Positions 29,468 through 36,842 of a stretch of DNA of 53,695 nucleotides are shown here, in pieces (the first letter of the stretch is position 1; the number at the start of each line of letters is the position of its first letter). Made by a program: the position numbers and the translations under genes. The notes beneath the pieces were generated by a model. That model ran no database searches, was not told where the DNA came from, and saw nothing but the letters and a program-made list of their open reading frames with translations. The stretch comes from CAYUPI01 sp964446585. Lineage in GTDB: Bacteria; Verrucomicrobiota; Verrucomicrobiia; Limisphaerales; UBA8199. The DNA lies in contig CAYUPI010000040.1 in NCBI GenBank assembly GCA_964446585.1, positions 1-53,695 of the forward strand. The letters run 5' to 3'.

Positions 29468-29501
29468 CCGTTCGTCTGAACGGTTCGAGGTTTTCCCCTC
29501 G
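29468..29501 (+). promoter_or_regulatory. Two small hairpins in the rplE operon leader
   Basis: Hairpin 1 is CCGTTC-GTCT-GAACGG (29468-29483), a perfect 6-bp stem at the predicted 5' end of the mRNA. Hairpin 2 is CGAGG-TTTTCC-CCTCG (29486-29501), and its last base is the first base of the GGAAG ribosome-binding site. This could tune translation of the leader ORF, as ribosomal-protein leaders often do; the ligand protein is unknown. Confidence 0.45.
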
Positions 29502-29512
29502 GAAGAACAACA

Positions 29513-29554
29513 ATGCCAGGTCGTTACGGCAAAATCCGTGACGCAGCAACATGA
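29513..29554 (+). CDS. 13-codon leader ORF overlapping the rplE start
   Basis: It encodes MPGRYGKIRDAAT. A good ribosome-binding site, GGAAG (29501-29505), lies 7 nt before its ATG. Its TGA overlaps the rplE ATG (ATGA at 29551-29554). rplE itself has no purine-rich site in the preceding 20 nt, so rplE is probably translated by coupling to this ORF. The peptide matches no family I know and may matter only through its translation. Confidence 0.5.
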   Translation: MPGRYGKIRDAAT

Positions 29555-30096
29555 AAGCCAGACTGTACGATAAATACGTCAATGAAGTGATGCCGGCGCT
29601 GAAGGAAAAGCGCAAGTACACGAACGTCCATCAGGTGCCACGCATGGAGAAAATCGTCGTTAACATGGGCGTGAGCGCCTCGCTCGAAAAGAGCGCCGTG
29701 GACGACGCAGCCAAAGACCTTGGGCTGATCACGGGACGCAAGGCGGCCGTCAGCAAGTCCCGCCACAGCATCGCCAATTTCAAGCTTCGCGCCGGCCAGC
29801 CGATTGGCTGCCGCGTAACGCTCCGCCGCGATACCATGTATGAGTTTTTCGATCGCCTGATTGCGACCGCCCTGCCACGCATTCGCGATTTTCGCGGTCT
29901 GTCCACGCGGTCGTTTGATGGACGCGGTAATTATACACTGGGCGTGAGCGACCAAACGATTTTCCCGGAAATCGAATTGGACAAAATCAAACGGCAGCAA
30001 GGCATGGACATCACGATCGTCACCAGCGCCAGGACCAACGACGAGGCGCTGGATCTATTGAAGCTTATGGGCATGCCTTTCGCCGAAAGCCGCTAG
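29551..30096 (+). CDS. rplE: 50S ribosomal protein L5
   Basis: 181 residues, full length for uL5. It begins MKARLYDKYVNEVMPALKEK and has the conserved PRMEKIVVNMGV and FRGLSTRSFDGRGNYTLGV. It binds 5S rRNA in the large-subunit central protuberance. Here it is the first ribosomal gene of the operon; rplN and rplX, which usually precede it, are absent. Start overlaps a short leader ORF and lacks its own ribosome-binding site. Confidence 0.97.
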   Translation: MKARLYDKYVNEVMPALKEKRKYTNVHQVPRMEKIVVNMGVSASLEKSAVDDAAKDLGLITGRKAAVSKSRHSIANFKLRAGQPIGCRVTLRRDTMYEFFDRLIATALPRIRDFRGLSTRSFDGRGNYTLGVSDQTIFPEIELDKIKRQQGMDITIVTSARTNDEALDLLKLMGMPFAESR

Positions 30097-30098
30097 CA

Positions 30099-30170
30099 TC
30101 TCTCAACTTTTGACACTCAACACTCCGCTCCAAATTCTCACTCTCAACTCTCAACTTTCAGCTCTCAATT
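30099..30170. repeat. CTCTCAACT micro-repeat spacer between rplE and rpsN
   Basis: The 79-bp spacer is almost entirely degenerate copies of a CTCTCAACTTT/CACTCAACACT unit on the plus strand, hence G-poor. The same unit recurs before rpsD (36806-36836). No ribosome-binding site for rpsN is evident. Confidence 0.55.
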
Positions 30171-30175
30171 AAGTT

Positions 30176-30445
30176 ATGGCCAAAATGGCATGGATTGAAC
30201 GCAACAAGCGAAAGGCTGCTACGGTCAAGAAGTACGCGGCGATTCGCGCCGAACTGAAAGCCAAACGGGACTACGCCGGTTTGGCAAAGCTGCCGCGCGA
30301 CGCCAGCCCGTCGCGGTTGGTGAATCGGTGTTCGATGAGCGGGCGCCGCCGCGGATACTTGCGCAAGTTCGGTTGCTCGCGGATGACGTTCCGCGAGGCA
30401 GCGCTCAACGGCCTGATCCCCGGCGTCACCAAAGCCAGTTGGTAA
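30176..30445 (+). CDS. rpsN: 30S ribosomal protein S14
   Basis: 89 residues. It starts MAKMAWIERNKRKAATVKKY and ends GLIPGVTKASW. RCSMSGRRRGYLRKFGCSR corresponds to the core of the zinc-free (C-minus) type, since the two CxxC pairs of the zinc form are missing. Binds 16S rRNA in the small-subunit head. ATG chosen from alignment with the family; no clear ribosome-binding site. Confidence 0.96.
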   Translation: MAKMAWIERNKRKAATVKKYAAIRAELKAKRDYAGLAKLPRDASPSRLVNRCSMSGRRRGYLRKFGCSRMTFREAALNGLIPGVTKASW

Positions 30446-30463
30446 CTCAAAGTCCAGCCATCA

Positions 30464-30509
30464 CGCAACGATGCAACGATTCAACGGTTCAACGAATTAA
30501 CGCAACAAT
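30464..30509. repeat. CAACGATT micro-repeat spacer between rpsN and rpsH
   Basis: The spacer before rpsH contains about five degenerate copies of CAACGATT (CGCAACGATG, CAACGATT, CAACGGTT, CAACGAATT, AACGCAACAAT). The unit differs from those in the other spacers of the operon. Confidence 0.55.
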
Positions 30510-30511
30510 AA

Positions 30512-30898
30512 ATGACCGACCCGATTTCCGACATGCTCACCCGAATTCGCAATGCGAATCGCGCCTTGCTTCCCGTGGTGCAAATGCCCCATTCCAGACT
30601 TAAGGAGAGCATCGCCAACATCCTCAAGCGGGAAGGATACATTACTGATTTCGGGGTCGAGGGCAAGGTGCCCAGGACGATGAAGCTCAAGCTGAAGTAC
30701 CTGGGCAAGAAAAGCGTAATCGAGGGCCTGCGCCGGATCAGCACCCCTGGCCTGCGCCGATATGTGGGCGCGAACGATATTCCGCGCGTGCGCGGCGGCC
30801 TCGGAGTATCCCTCCTCTCGACTTCGGAAGGCGTGATGACCGGCAACCAGGCCCGGAAGAAAAACATTGGCGGCGAATTGCTCTGTTACGTCTGGTGA
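30512..30898 (+). CDS. rpsH: 30S ribosomal protein S8
   Basis: 128 residues, full length for uS8. N-terminal MTDPISDMLTRIRNANRA and C-terminal GVSLLSTSEGVMTGNQARKK are the family hallmarks. S8 binds 16S rRNA helix 21. In E. coli it also represses this operon by binding near the rplE start, which makes the hairpins upstream of rplE of interest. Confidence 0.97.
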   Translation: MTDPISDMLTRIRNANRALLPVVQMPHSRLKESIANILKREGYITDFGVEGKVPRTMKLKLKYLGKKSVIEGLRRISTPGLRRYVGANDIPRVRGGLGVSLLSTSEGVMTGNQARKKNIGGELLCYVW

Positions 30899-30947
30899 TC
30901 GATTCGACACATTAACTCATTTAACCCAGCTTACCTTCACCACTGCC

Positions 30948-31484
30948 ATGTCGCGCATCGGAAAACAGCCAATCGCCATTCCTCCCAAAGTCAAAGTGGA
31001 CGTTAAGGGCCAGCAGGTTTCGGTGGAAGGCCCCAAGGGCAAGCTCAACTGGGAGTTGCCTCGTCGCACGAGTCTGAAGGTCGAGAACGGCAAAGTGGTT
31101 GTCAGCCGTCAGGGAGACGACGCCGAAGCGAAGGCGCTCCATGGCTTGAGCCGGGCGCTGGTCAACAACATGGTCCGCGGAGTCAGTGAAGGCTTTGTGA
31201 AAAAGCTCGAGATTCAAGGCGTCGGTTTCAAGGCGGCCGTGCAGGGGAACTCTGTGAACCTCAGCCTGGGTTACTCACACCCGGTGGTCTATCCGATTCC
31301 CAACCAGATCAAAGTAACTGTGGATGAGAATACCAAGCTCACCATAGAAGGACCGGACCGGCAAGTGGTTGGCCAAGTCGCCGCCGAGCTCCGCAGCTTT
31401 TACCCGCCTGAACCTTACAAGGGCAAGGGTGTGCGCTACACCGATGAGCGGGTCGTGCGCAAGGAAGGCAAGACTGTTCAGTGA
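30948..31484 (+). CDS. rplF: 50S ribosomal protein L6
   Basis: 178 residues from MSRIGKQPIAIPPKVKVDVK, the canonical L6 start. The open frame extends upstream into rpsH but without homology. The C-terminal motif GPDRQVVGQVAAELRSFYPP, then EPYKGKGVRYTDE, is diagnostic. It sits near the factor-binding site of the large subunit. Confidence 0.97.
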   Translation: MSRIGKQPIAIPPKVKVDVKGQQVSVEGPKGKLNWELPRRTSLKVENGKVVVSRQGDDAEAKALHGLSRALVNNMVRGVSEGFVKKLEIQGVGFKAAVQGNSVNLSLGYSHPVVYPIPNQIKVTVDENTKLTIEGPDRQVVGQVAAELRSFYPPEPYKGKGVRYTDERVVRKEGKTVQ

Positions 31485-31518
31485 TGAGTGAAACGTGAAA
31501 CGTGCTGAGTGAATTTCG

Positions 31519-31884
31519 ATGAGAACCGAACAAAAACAGGACCTCGAACGCCGGCGCCACTGGCGCGTGCGCAAGAAGATCATCGGCACGAAAGAACGTC
31601 CTCGGATGAGCGTCTGCTTCAGCAACCAAAACATCCACGTCCAGTTCATCGACGACGTCGTGGGCCGGACGGTGGCGGCTGCTTCGACCACGCGCAAAGC
31701 CACGCCGGACCGCGAGAAGCTAGCCGCGAACGTGACCAGCGCCAAGATTCTCGGCACGGTCGCGGCACAGGCCGCGCTGGCGAAGGGCATCAAGGAGGTC
31801 GTTTTCGATCGAGGCGGCGCGATGTTTCATGGGAAAGTTAAAGCGCTGGCGGATGCCGCGCGCGAAGCCGGTCTGAAATTTTAG
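31519..31884 (+). CDS. rplR: 50S ribosomal protein L18
   Basis: 121 residues. RMSVCFSNQNIHVQFIDDVV and VVFDRGGAMFHGKVKALADA are the 5S rRNA-binding features of uL18. A 34-bp spacer with repeated GTGAAACGT units precedes it. The typical N-terminal basic stretch (RRRHWRVRKKI) is present. Confidence 0.97.
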   Translation: MRTEQKQDLERRRHWRVRKKIIGTKERPRMSVCFSNQNIHVQFIDDVVGRTVAAASTTRKATPDREKLAANVTSAKILGTVAAQAALAKGIKEVVFDRGGAMFHGKVKALADAAREAGLKF

Positions 31885-31890
31885 TTTCTA

Positions 31891-32583
31891 ATGGAAAACA
31901 ATATTGCAACTGAGACAGCCAAGTCGGATACGACGTTCGTGCGAGCGCCGCGCAGCAGTCCGCGCGGAAGGCGGGCCCGGCCAGGACCGGAGGAATGGCC
32001 CGGGGAAGGCGGCCAACAGGAACTGACCGAAAAAGTGGTGTTCATCAATCGGTCGGCCAAAGTGGTCAAAGGCGGTCGCCGGTTCAACTTCAGCGCGTTG
32101 GTGGTTGTTGGCGACAAGCGGGGTTGTGTCGGTGTCGGTCTGGGGAAGGCCGGCGAAGTCGCAGATGCGATTCGCAAAGGCGGTGAATTGGCGCGCGCCC
32201 AAATGGTCGGCGTCTCCTTGAAGGACGCGACGATCCCGCACGAGGTTTTCTCTCACTATTGCGGTGCGAAAGTTCTATTGCGCCCTGCCTCTCCCGGCAC
32301 CGGTATCATCGCCGGCAAGACGGTGCGCGCCGTGCTCGAATCCGCCGGCGTGAAGGATGCGCTGACCAAATCGCTCGGCTCCAAGAATGCAGCCAACGTT
32401 GTCAAAGCTACACTCCACGGGCTCTTAAGTCTCCGCCTCCGAGAAACCATTTACGCGGGTCGCGGCCTGGAACTGCCGAAAGCGGCCGCTCCTCCGCCTG
32501 CTCCAGTCATCCCCGCCGCCCCCGCGCCCAAGCCGCCCCCGGCCGAAGTCGGCGCCGTACCACCGATAATCGAACCCATTTAG
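31891..32583 (+). CDS. rpsE: 30S ribosomal protein S5, extended at both ends
   Basis: 230 residues, against about 165 for most S5 proteins. The core starts near residue 45 (LTEKVVFINRSAKVVKGGRR) and contains VVVGDKRGCVGVGLGKAGEV and the GTGIIAGKTVRAVLESAG domain. The N-terminal 40 residues are arginine- and glycine-rich. The last 35 residues are a proline/alanine tail. S5 guards decoding fidelity at the mRNA entry side; the role of the tails is unknown. Confidence 0.95.
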   Translation: MENNIATETAKSDTTFVRAPRSSPRGRRARPGPEEWPGEGGQQELTEKVVFINRSAKVVKGGRRFNFSALVVVGDKRGCVGVGLGKAGEVADAIRKGGELARAQMVGVSLKDATIPHEVFSHYCGAKVLLRPASPGTGIIAGKTVRAVLESAGVKDALTKSLGSKNAANVVKATLHGLLSLRLRETIYAGRGLELPKAAAPPPAPVIPAAPAPKPPPAEVGAVPPIIEPI

Positions 32584-32604
32584 CTCCATTAACCTGCTCA
32601 ACCC

Positions 32605-33093
32605 ATGCGATTGCACGATCTCAAACCGCGACCGGGCGCCAAGCATCGCCGCAAACGGCTCGGCCAGGGCGAATCCAGCGGCCACGGCAAAACCAGCGGT
32701 CGAGGCGGCAAAGGCCAGACCGCTCGCTCGGGCAGCTCGATCCGCATCGGGTTCGAAGGCGGCCAGATGCCGCTCATCCGCCGCATACCTAAGCGCGGAT
32801 TTAATAACGCGCGCCACGCCACCAGCTACCTGCCGGTGAACCTCGAGGCGCTCAACTGCTTCGAAGACGGCGCGCGAGTGGATGAGGCTGCTTTGCGGCA
32901 AGCTGGCCTGGCCAATGGCCGCAGCGCCGGAGTCAAGATTCTCGGCGATGGCGAACTGACAAGGAAACTGACCGTTAGCGCCCACGCATTCAGCGCCTCC
33001 GCGCGCTCGAAAATTGAAGCCAAGGGCGGCGCGTGCGAAGTGATTCAACCCCGGAAAACTGTTCGCGAGCCTGCGGCCGCGCCTAATCCTTAA
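32605..33093 (+). CDS. rplO: 50S ribosomal protein L15
   Basis: 162 residues. It starts MRLHDLKPRPGAKHRRKRLG and has the glycine-rich GESSGHGKTSGRGGKGQTAR segment, then GFEGGQMPLIRRIPKRGF, typical of uL15. It ends 14 bp before secY as in most bacteria. Confidence 0.96.
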   Translation: MRLHDLKPRPGAKHRRKRLGQGESSGHGKTSGRGGKGQTARSGSSIRIGFEGGQMPLIRRIPKRGFNNARHATSYLPVNLEALNCFEDGARVDEAALRQAGLANGRSAGVKILGDGELTRKLTVSAHAFSASARSKIEAKGGACEVIQPRKTVREPAAAPNP

Positions 33094-33107
33094 GTTGCGA
33101 CGCCGCC

Positions 33108-34520
33108 ATGCTCGCCGCCATAGCGAATACTTTCAGCAACTGTTTCAAGATCCCCGAGCTGAAGTCGCGGATCCTGTTCACTTTGATCGTGCTGGCCATT
33201 TGCCGGCTGGCGGCGGTGGTGCGGATTCCGGGCCTCGACGGCGGAGTATTGGCGGATTTCTTCGCAAGAAATGCGGGCGGCACCGGCGGAGTGATGGGCA
33301 TGTACAGCCTGTTTACTGGCGGCGCATTGGAGCATTGCGCAGTCGGCGCCCTGGGCATCATGCCCTACATCAGCGCGACGATCATCATCCAGTTACTGAC
33401 GGCGGTCATTCCGACGCTCAGCAAGCTGGCACGAGAAGAAGGCGGACGCACGAAAATCATCCAATACGGCCGCTACTTGACGGTACTGTTGTGCCTGGGC
33501 CAGGGCCTTTTCATGGCCATTCAGTGGGAACACCCAGAGCGTGTCTTTGGCGCGGGCATTGGCCAATTGGTGCTATATGATCCGTCGCACACCTGGTTTT
33601 ACCGAATTCAGACGGTGCTGATCCTGACGACCGGCACGATGCTTCTGATGTGGCTGGGCGAACAGATCACCGAGCGTGGGATCGGAAATGGCGTTTCGCT
33701 GGTGATAACCATCGGCATTCTGGCGCGGCTCCCGCAAGCGGGCGTGGCGCTCAAGGACATGTTTTTCCCGGGCGCGCAAGTCGTGGCCAAATTCAACATA
33801 GGCCACGCTATCGCCCTGCTGTTCCTGCTTGCGGCCGTCATCGCCGGGGTCATCGCCATCACCCAGGCCCAGCGAAAGGTGCCGGTCCAATACGCGCAAC
33901 GGGCCGTCGGCCGCAAAATCTATTCCGGTGGCACCTCGTTTATGCCGTTGCGGGTAAATTATTCCGGCGTCATGCCCATCATTTTCGCGCAGGCGATTCT
34001 CATGTTCCCGCAGAAGTTTTTCCTTTTTGTGTACCAGACGTTCACCGGCAGCACGAATCCGGGCGCAAAGCTGGTGGCCCAGGTTTGTCACACGATCGCC
34101 ACTGCGCTGGGCGAAGGCGCATTTTGGTATCTTACGTTGTACGCGCTGATGATTTTATTCTTCTCCTATTTCTGGGTGGCGACTCAATTCAACGAGTTGC
34201 AGATCGCCGACGATTTGAAGAAGAACGGCGGATACATTCCCGGCGTGCGCCCGGGCCAGGCCACCAGCGAGTATCTCCACAATGCCATGAGCCGCATCAC
34301 GCTGGCCGGTGCCATCTTCCTGACGGTGATCGCGGTCATCCCCATTCTGCTGTCGCGGGCGCTGCAGATTCCTTATGCCGTGTCCACGTTCTTCGGTGGG
34401 ACCAGCATGTTGATCATGGTGGGGGTGCTCCTGGATACCATGCGCCAAATGGAAACCCATCTGCTCATGCGCCACTATGACGGCTTCTTGAAGAAAGGTC
34501 GTTTGCGAGGAAGGTTCTGA
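33108..34520 (+). CDS. secY: Preprotein translocase subunit SecY
   Basis: 470 residues with ten membrane segments. It forms the Sec channel with SecE and SecG. Recognisable blocks are LGIMPYISATIIIQLLTAVI, LAREEGGRTKIIQYGRYLT, LMWLGEQITERGIGNGVSL, QRKVPVQYAQR and NGGYIPGVRPGQATSEYL. The C-terminal cytoplasmic segment is MRHYDGFLKKGRLRGRF. Slightly longer than E. coli SecY because of an insert near residues 145-165. Confidence 0.97.
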   Translation: MLAAIANTFSNCFKIPELKSRILFTLIVLAICRLAAVVRIPGLDGGVLADFFARNAGGTGGVMGMYSLFTGGALEHCAVGALGIMPYISATIIIQLLTAVIPTLSKLAREEGGRTKIIQYGRYLTVLLCLGQGLFMAIQWEHPERVFGAGIGQLVLYDPSHTWFYRIQTVLILTTGTMLLMWLGEQITERGIGNGVSLVITIGILARLPQAGVALKDMFFPGAQVVAKFNIGHAIALLFLLAAVIAGVIAITQAQRKVPVQYAQRAVGRKIYSGGTSFMPLRVNYSGVMPIIFAQAILMFPQKFFLFVYQTFTGSTNPGAKLVAQVCHTIATALGEGAFWYLTLYALMILFFSYFWVATQFNELQIADDLKKNGGYIPGVRPGQATSEYLHNAMSRITLAGAIFLTVIAVIPILLSRALQIPYAVSTFFGGTSMLIMVGVLLDTMRQMETHLLMRHYDGFLKKGRLRGRF

Positions 34521-34535
34521 GGGCCTTGATTGAAG

Positions 34536-35339
34536 ATGATTATTATCAAGAGCGAGCGGGACCTTGAGGCGATGCGGCCGGCGTGCGCGGTAGCCAGCGC
34601 GGTGCTGGAAGACGTTTGTGCCTTCGTTCAGCCCGGGGTGACGACTCGGCAGGTCGATGAGTATGCCGCTGCCCGCATCAAGCATTACGGGGCCCGGAGC
34701 GCATTTCTGGGATACGTTCATCCCGGCGGCGGCGGTGGCCGGGACCGAAAATTCCCGTGTAACACCTGCATCTCGGTCAATGAGGAAGTGGTCCACGGCC
34801 TGGCTTCGGGCCGGCATCTAAGCTTCGGAGATTTGGTCAGTTTGGATGTAGGCGTGATTTACAACGGGTTCGTCGGCGACACAGCGCGCACGGTGGCGGT
34901 CGGCGGCTGCGGGGTCCTGGCGCAGCGGTTGATGGATGTCGCCGAAAAGGCCCTTTATGAAGGCATTGCCCAGGCGATGCCTGGCCGGCGCGTCGGTGAT
35001 ATTTCGCGGGCCATACAGAACTATGTCGAGGGCAATGGGTTCAGCGTCGTGCGCGAGTTTGTGGGCCACGGCGTCGGGCGCTCAATGCACGAGGAGCCGC
35101 AAGTGCCGAACTTTGTGGACGGCAAATCGACGCCGAAGCTGCGGCCGGGGATGACCCTGGCGATCGAGCCGATGGTCACCGCCGGATTGCCGGGCGTGAA
35201 AGTGTTGAATGATGGCTGGACAGTGGTTACTGTTGATGGTTCACTGTCCGTTCATTTTGAGCATACGGTGCTGGTGACGGAAGGCGAACCGGAGATTCTG
35301 ACATGGCCCGAACTGATGGCATCCAAGCTGAAGGTCTAG
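34536..35339 (+). CDS. map: Methionine aminopeptidase, type I
   Basis: 267 residues from ATG at 34536; a TTG two codons earlier also keeps the frame. It removes the initiator methionine. Metal ligands by alignment are D104, D115, H178, E211 and E242, with catalytic H87 in VHG. FVGHGVGRSMHEEP is the family signature. It follows secY without adk between them. Its last 37 bp overlap infA in another frame. Confidence 0.96.
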   Translation: MIIIKSERDLEAMRPACAVASAVLEDVCAFVQPGVTTRQVDEYAAARIKHYGARSAFLGYVHPGGGGGRDRKFPCNTCISVNEEVVHGLASGRHLSFGDLVSLDVGVIYNGFVGDTARTVAVGGCGVLAQRLMDVAEKALYEGIAQAMPGRRVGDISRAIQNYVEGNGFSVVREFVGHGVGRSMHEEPQVPNFVDGKSTPKLRPGMTLAIEPMVTAGLPGVKVLNDGWTVVTVDGSLSVHFEHTVLVTEGEPEILTWPELMASKLKV

Positions 35340-35527
35340 TGGTGGAAGTTCTGCCGAACCGAACCTTTCGCGTCGAACTGGCCAATGGACACCGGGTCCG
35401 GGCTTTCGTGACGGGACAGGCACGAATGAACTTTGCGCGCGTGTCCGTGGGCGACAAAGTCCTGCTGGAAATGTCGCCCTACGATCTGTCGAAAGGGCGA
35501 ATCGTTGTTGAACGAGTGCAGGTTTGA
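35303..35527 (+). CDS. infA: Translation initiation factor IF-1
   Basis: 74 residues, a single OB fold. MARTDGIQAEGLVVEVLPNR aligns from its first residue with known IF-1 proteins, and MNFARVSVGDKVLLEMSPYD and LSKGRI complete the match. The start therefore lies inside map, giving a 37-bp overlap. It binds the A site of the 30S subunit during initiation. Confidence 0.95.
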   Translation: MARTDGIQAEGLVVEVLPNRTFRVELANGHRVRAFVTGQARMNFARVSVGDKVLLEMSPYDLSKGRIVVERVQV

Positions 35528-35542
35528 AAAAGATAAATGCTT

Positions 35543-35656
35543 ATGAAAGTTCGCGCCTCAGTTAAGAAACTCTGCGAGAACTGCAAAATCGTGCGGCGCA
35601 AAGGCGTCATCCGAGTGATTTGCACCAATGCCCGCCACAAACAACGACAAGGCTAA
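35543..35656 (+). CDS. rpmJ: 50S ribosomal protein L36
   Basis: 37 residues, the usual size. MKVRASVKKLCENCKIVRRK is followed by a CTNARHKQRQG end. Zinc ligands C11, C14, C27 and H32 are all present, so this is the zinc-binding form. An ATG two codons upstream is in frame, but MKVR is the conserved start. It lies 15 bp after infA. Confidence 0.96.
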   Translation: MKVRASVKKLCENCKIVRRKGVIRVICTNARHKQRQG

Positions 35657-35665
35657 GCAGATGAA

Positions 35666-35743
35666 ACGGAGTGATGGAGAATTGGAGTCTTGGAGTGCTG
35701 CTTCGTGGCATTGCTCCATCGCCCCGCTACTCCATTACTCCGT
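35666..35743. repeat. TGGAGTAnTGGA hairpin between rpmJ and rpsM, copy 1
   Basis: The outer arms ACGGAGTGATGGAG (35666-35679) and CTCCATTACTCCGT (35730-35743) pair at 13 of 14 positions. The inner part contains more degenerate GGAGT units on the left and CTCC units on the right. No T-run follows. Same unit as the hairpin at 37462-37534. Confidence 0.65.
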
Positions 35744-35756
35744 CCGTTATTAATTT

Positions 35757-36152
35757 ATGGCTCGCATCATTGGAATAGAAGTACCGCCCAACAAACGCAT
35801 TGAAATTGCGTTGCGCACGATCTACGGCATCGGCCCGACCAACTCGCGCCAGATCCTCGCTCACGCAAATATCGATCCCAACATTCGCGCCAAGGATTTG
35901 ACCGAACAGCAGCTTTCCCAAATCGTCCATGCGATTCAGGACGGCAAGTATGTCATTGAAGGCGATCTGCGCCGGGAAATTGGCATGAACTTGAAGCGTC
36001 TGCAGGGTATCAAATGCTATCGCGGCATTCGCCACCTGCGCGGCCTGCCCGTCCGCGGCCAGCGAACGCAGACCAATGCCCGCACCCGCAAGGGACCTCG
36101 CAAAACCGTCGGCGTGGTCCGCAATCCCGCCGCCAAGACCGGCATTCATTAA
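35757..36152 (+). CDS. rpsM: 30S ribosomal protein S13
   Basis: 131 residues. MARIIGIEVPPNKRIEIALR, TIYGIGPTNSRQIL and the basic C-terminus RGLPVRGQRTQTNARTRKGP are diagnostic of uS13. It bridges the 30S head to the large subunit. Preceded by a 100-bp spacer with a hairpin of short repeats. Confidence 0.97.
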   Translation: MARIIGIEVPPNKRIEIALRTIYGIGPTNSRQILAHANIDPNIRAKDLTEQQLSQIVHAIQDGKYVIEGDLRREIGMNLKRLQGIKCYRGIRHLRGLPVRGQRTQTNARTRKGPRKTVGVVRNPAAKTGIH

Positions 36153-36181
36153 ACATCAGTTTTATCCGTCCTATTAGTCCT

Positions 36182-36805
36182 ATGGCAGACGATACTAAAA
36201 AGAAGCCCGCTGCAAAAAAAGAGGCCAAACCCGCAGCCGCGGAGAAACCGGCGGCCAAAGCCGGCGGAGAAGCTGCTCTGGCCAAAGGGCCGAAGAAAGC
36301 TGCCGCACCGGTTGCCGAAGCTCAGGCGCAAGCGCAGCCGCCGGTAGCGGAAGCTCCGAAACCCGCTGAAGGCCCTCCCGCCGCCGCGCCGACGGCCGCC
36401 GAGTTGCTGGCCGACGAAATGGCCGGCAAAAAGATCATCAAGGCCAAGGGCGCCAAAAACATTCTCAGCGGCATTGCCAACATACTGGCCACGTTCAACA
36501 ACACCCTGGTCAGTATCACCGACATGCAGGGGCACCTCATCGGTTGGTCCAGCGCCGGTCGCGTCGGCTTCAAGGGCTCGCGCAAGAGCACCGCTTACGC
36601 CGCCCAGCAAGTGGCCCAGGACGCCGCCCGCCAGGCCATGTCTCACGGCATGAAAGAAATCGAGGTGCGCGTCAAAGGTCCCGGCTCCGGTCGTGAATCC
36701 GCCATCCGGGCTTTGCAAGCCATCGGCCTGGAAATCACTACGATCAAGGATGTAACCCCAGTACCGCACAACGGCTGCCGCCCGCGCAAGAAGCGCCGCG
36801 TCTAA
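36182..36805 (+). CDS. rpsK: 30S ribosomal protein S11 with long N-terminal extension
   Basis: 207 residues, against about 130 in most bacteria. Residues 1-78 are rich in lysine, alanine, proline and glutamate (MADDTKKKPAAKKEAKPAAA onward) and look disordered. The S11 core starts near GAKNILSGIANILATFNNTL and includes GFKGSRKSTAYAAQQVAQDA and the C-terminal VTPVPHNGCRPRKKRRV. The ATG at 36182 is the last plausible start before the tail; the frame is open further upstream. S11 lies in the 30S platform. Confidence 0.94.
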   Translation: MADDTKKKPAAKKEAKPAAAEKPAAKAGGEAALAKGPKKAAAPVAEAQAQAQPPVAEAPKPAEGPPAAAPTAAELLADEMAGKKIIKAKGAKNILSGIANILATFNNTLVSITDMQGHLIGWSSAGRVGFKGSRKSTAYAAQQVAQDAARQAMSHGMKEIEVRVKGPGSGRESAIRALQAIGLEITTIKDVTPVPHNGCRPRKKRRV

Positions 36806-36836
36806 CTCCCAACTCTGAACTCATAACTCTCAACTT
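36806..36836. repeat. CTCTCAACT micro-repeat spacer before rpsD
   Basis: The short spacer consists of ACTCCCAACTCTGAACTC and ATAACTCTCAACTTTT, degenerate copies of the unit found between rplE and rpsN. It leaves no normal ribosome-binding site before the rpsD ATG. Confidence 0.5.
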
Positions 36837-36842
36837 TTCCAA

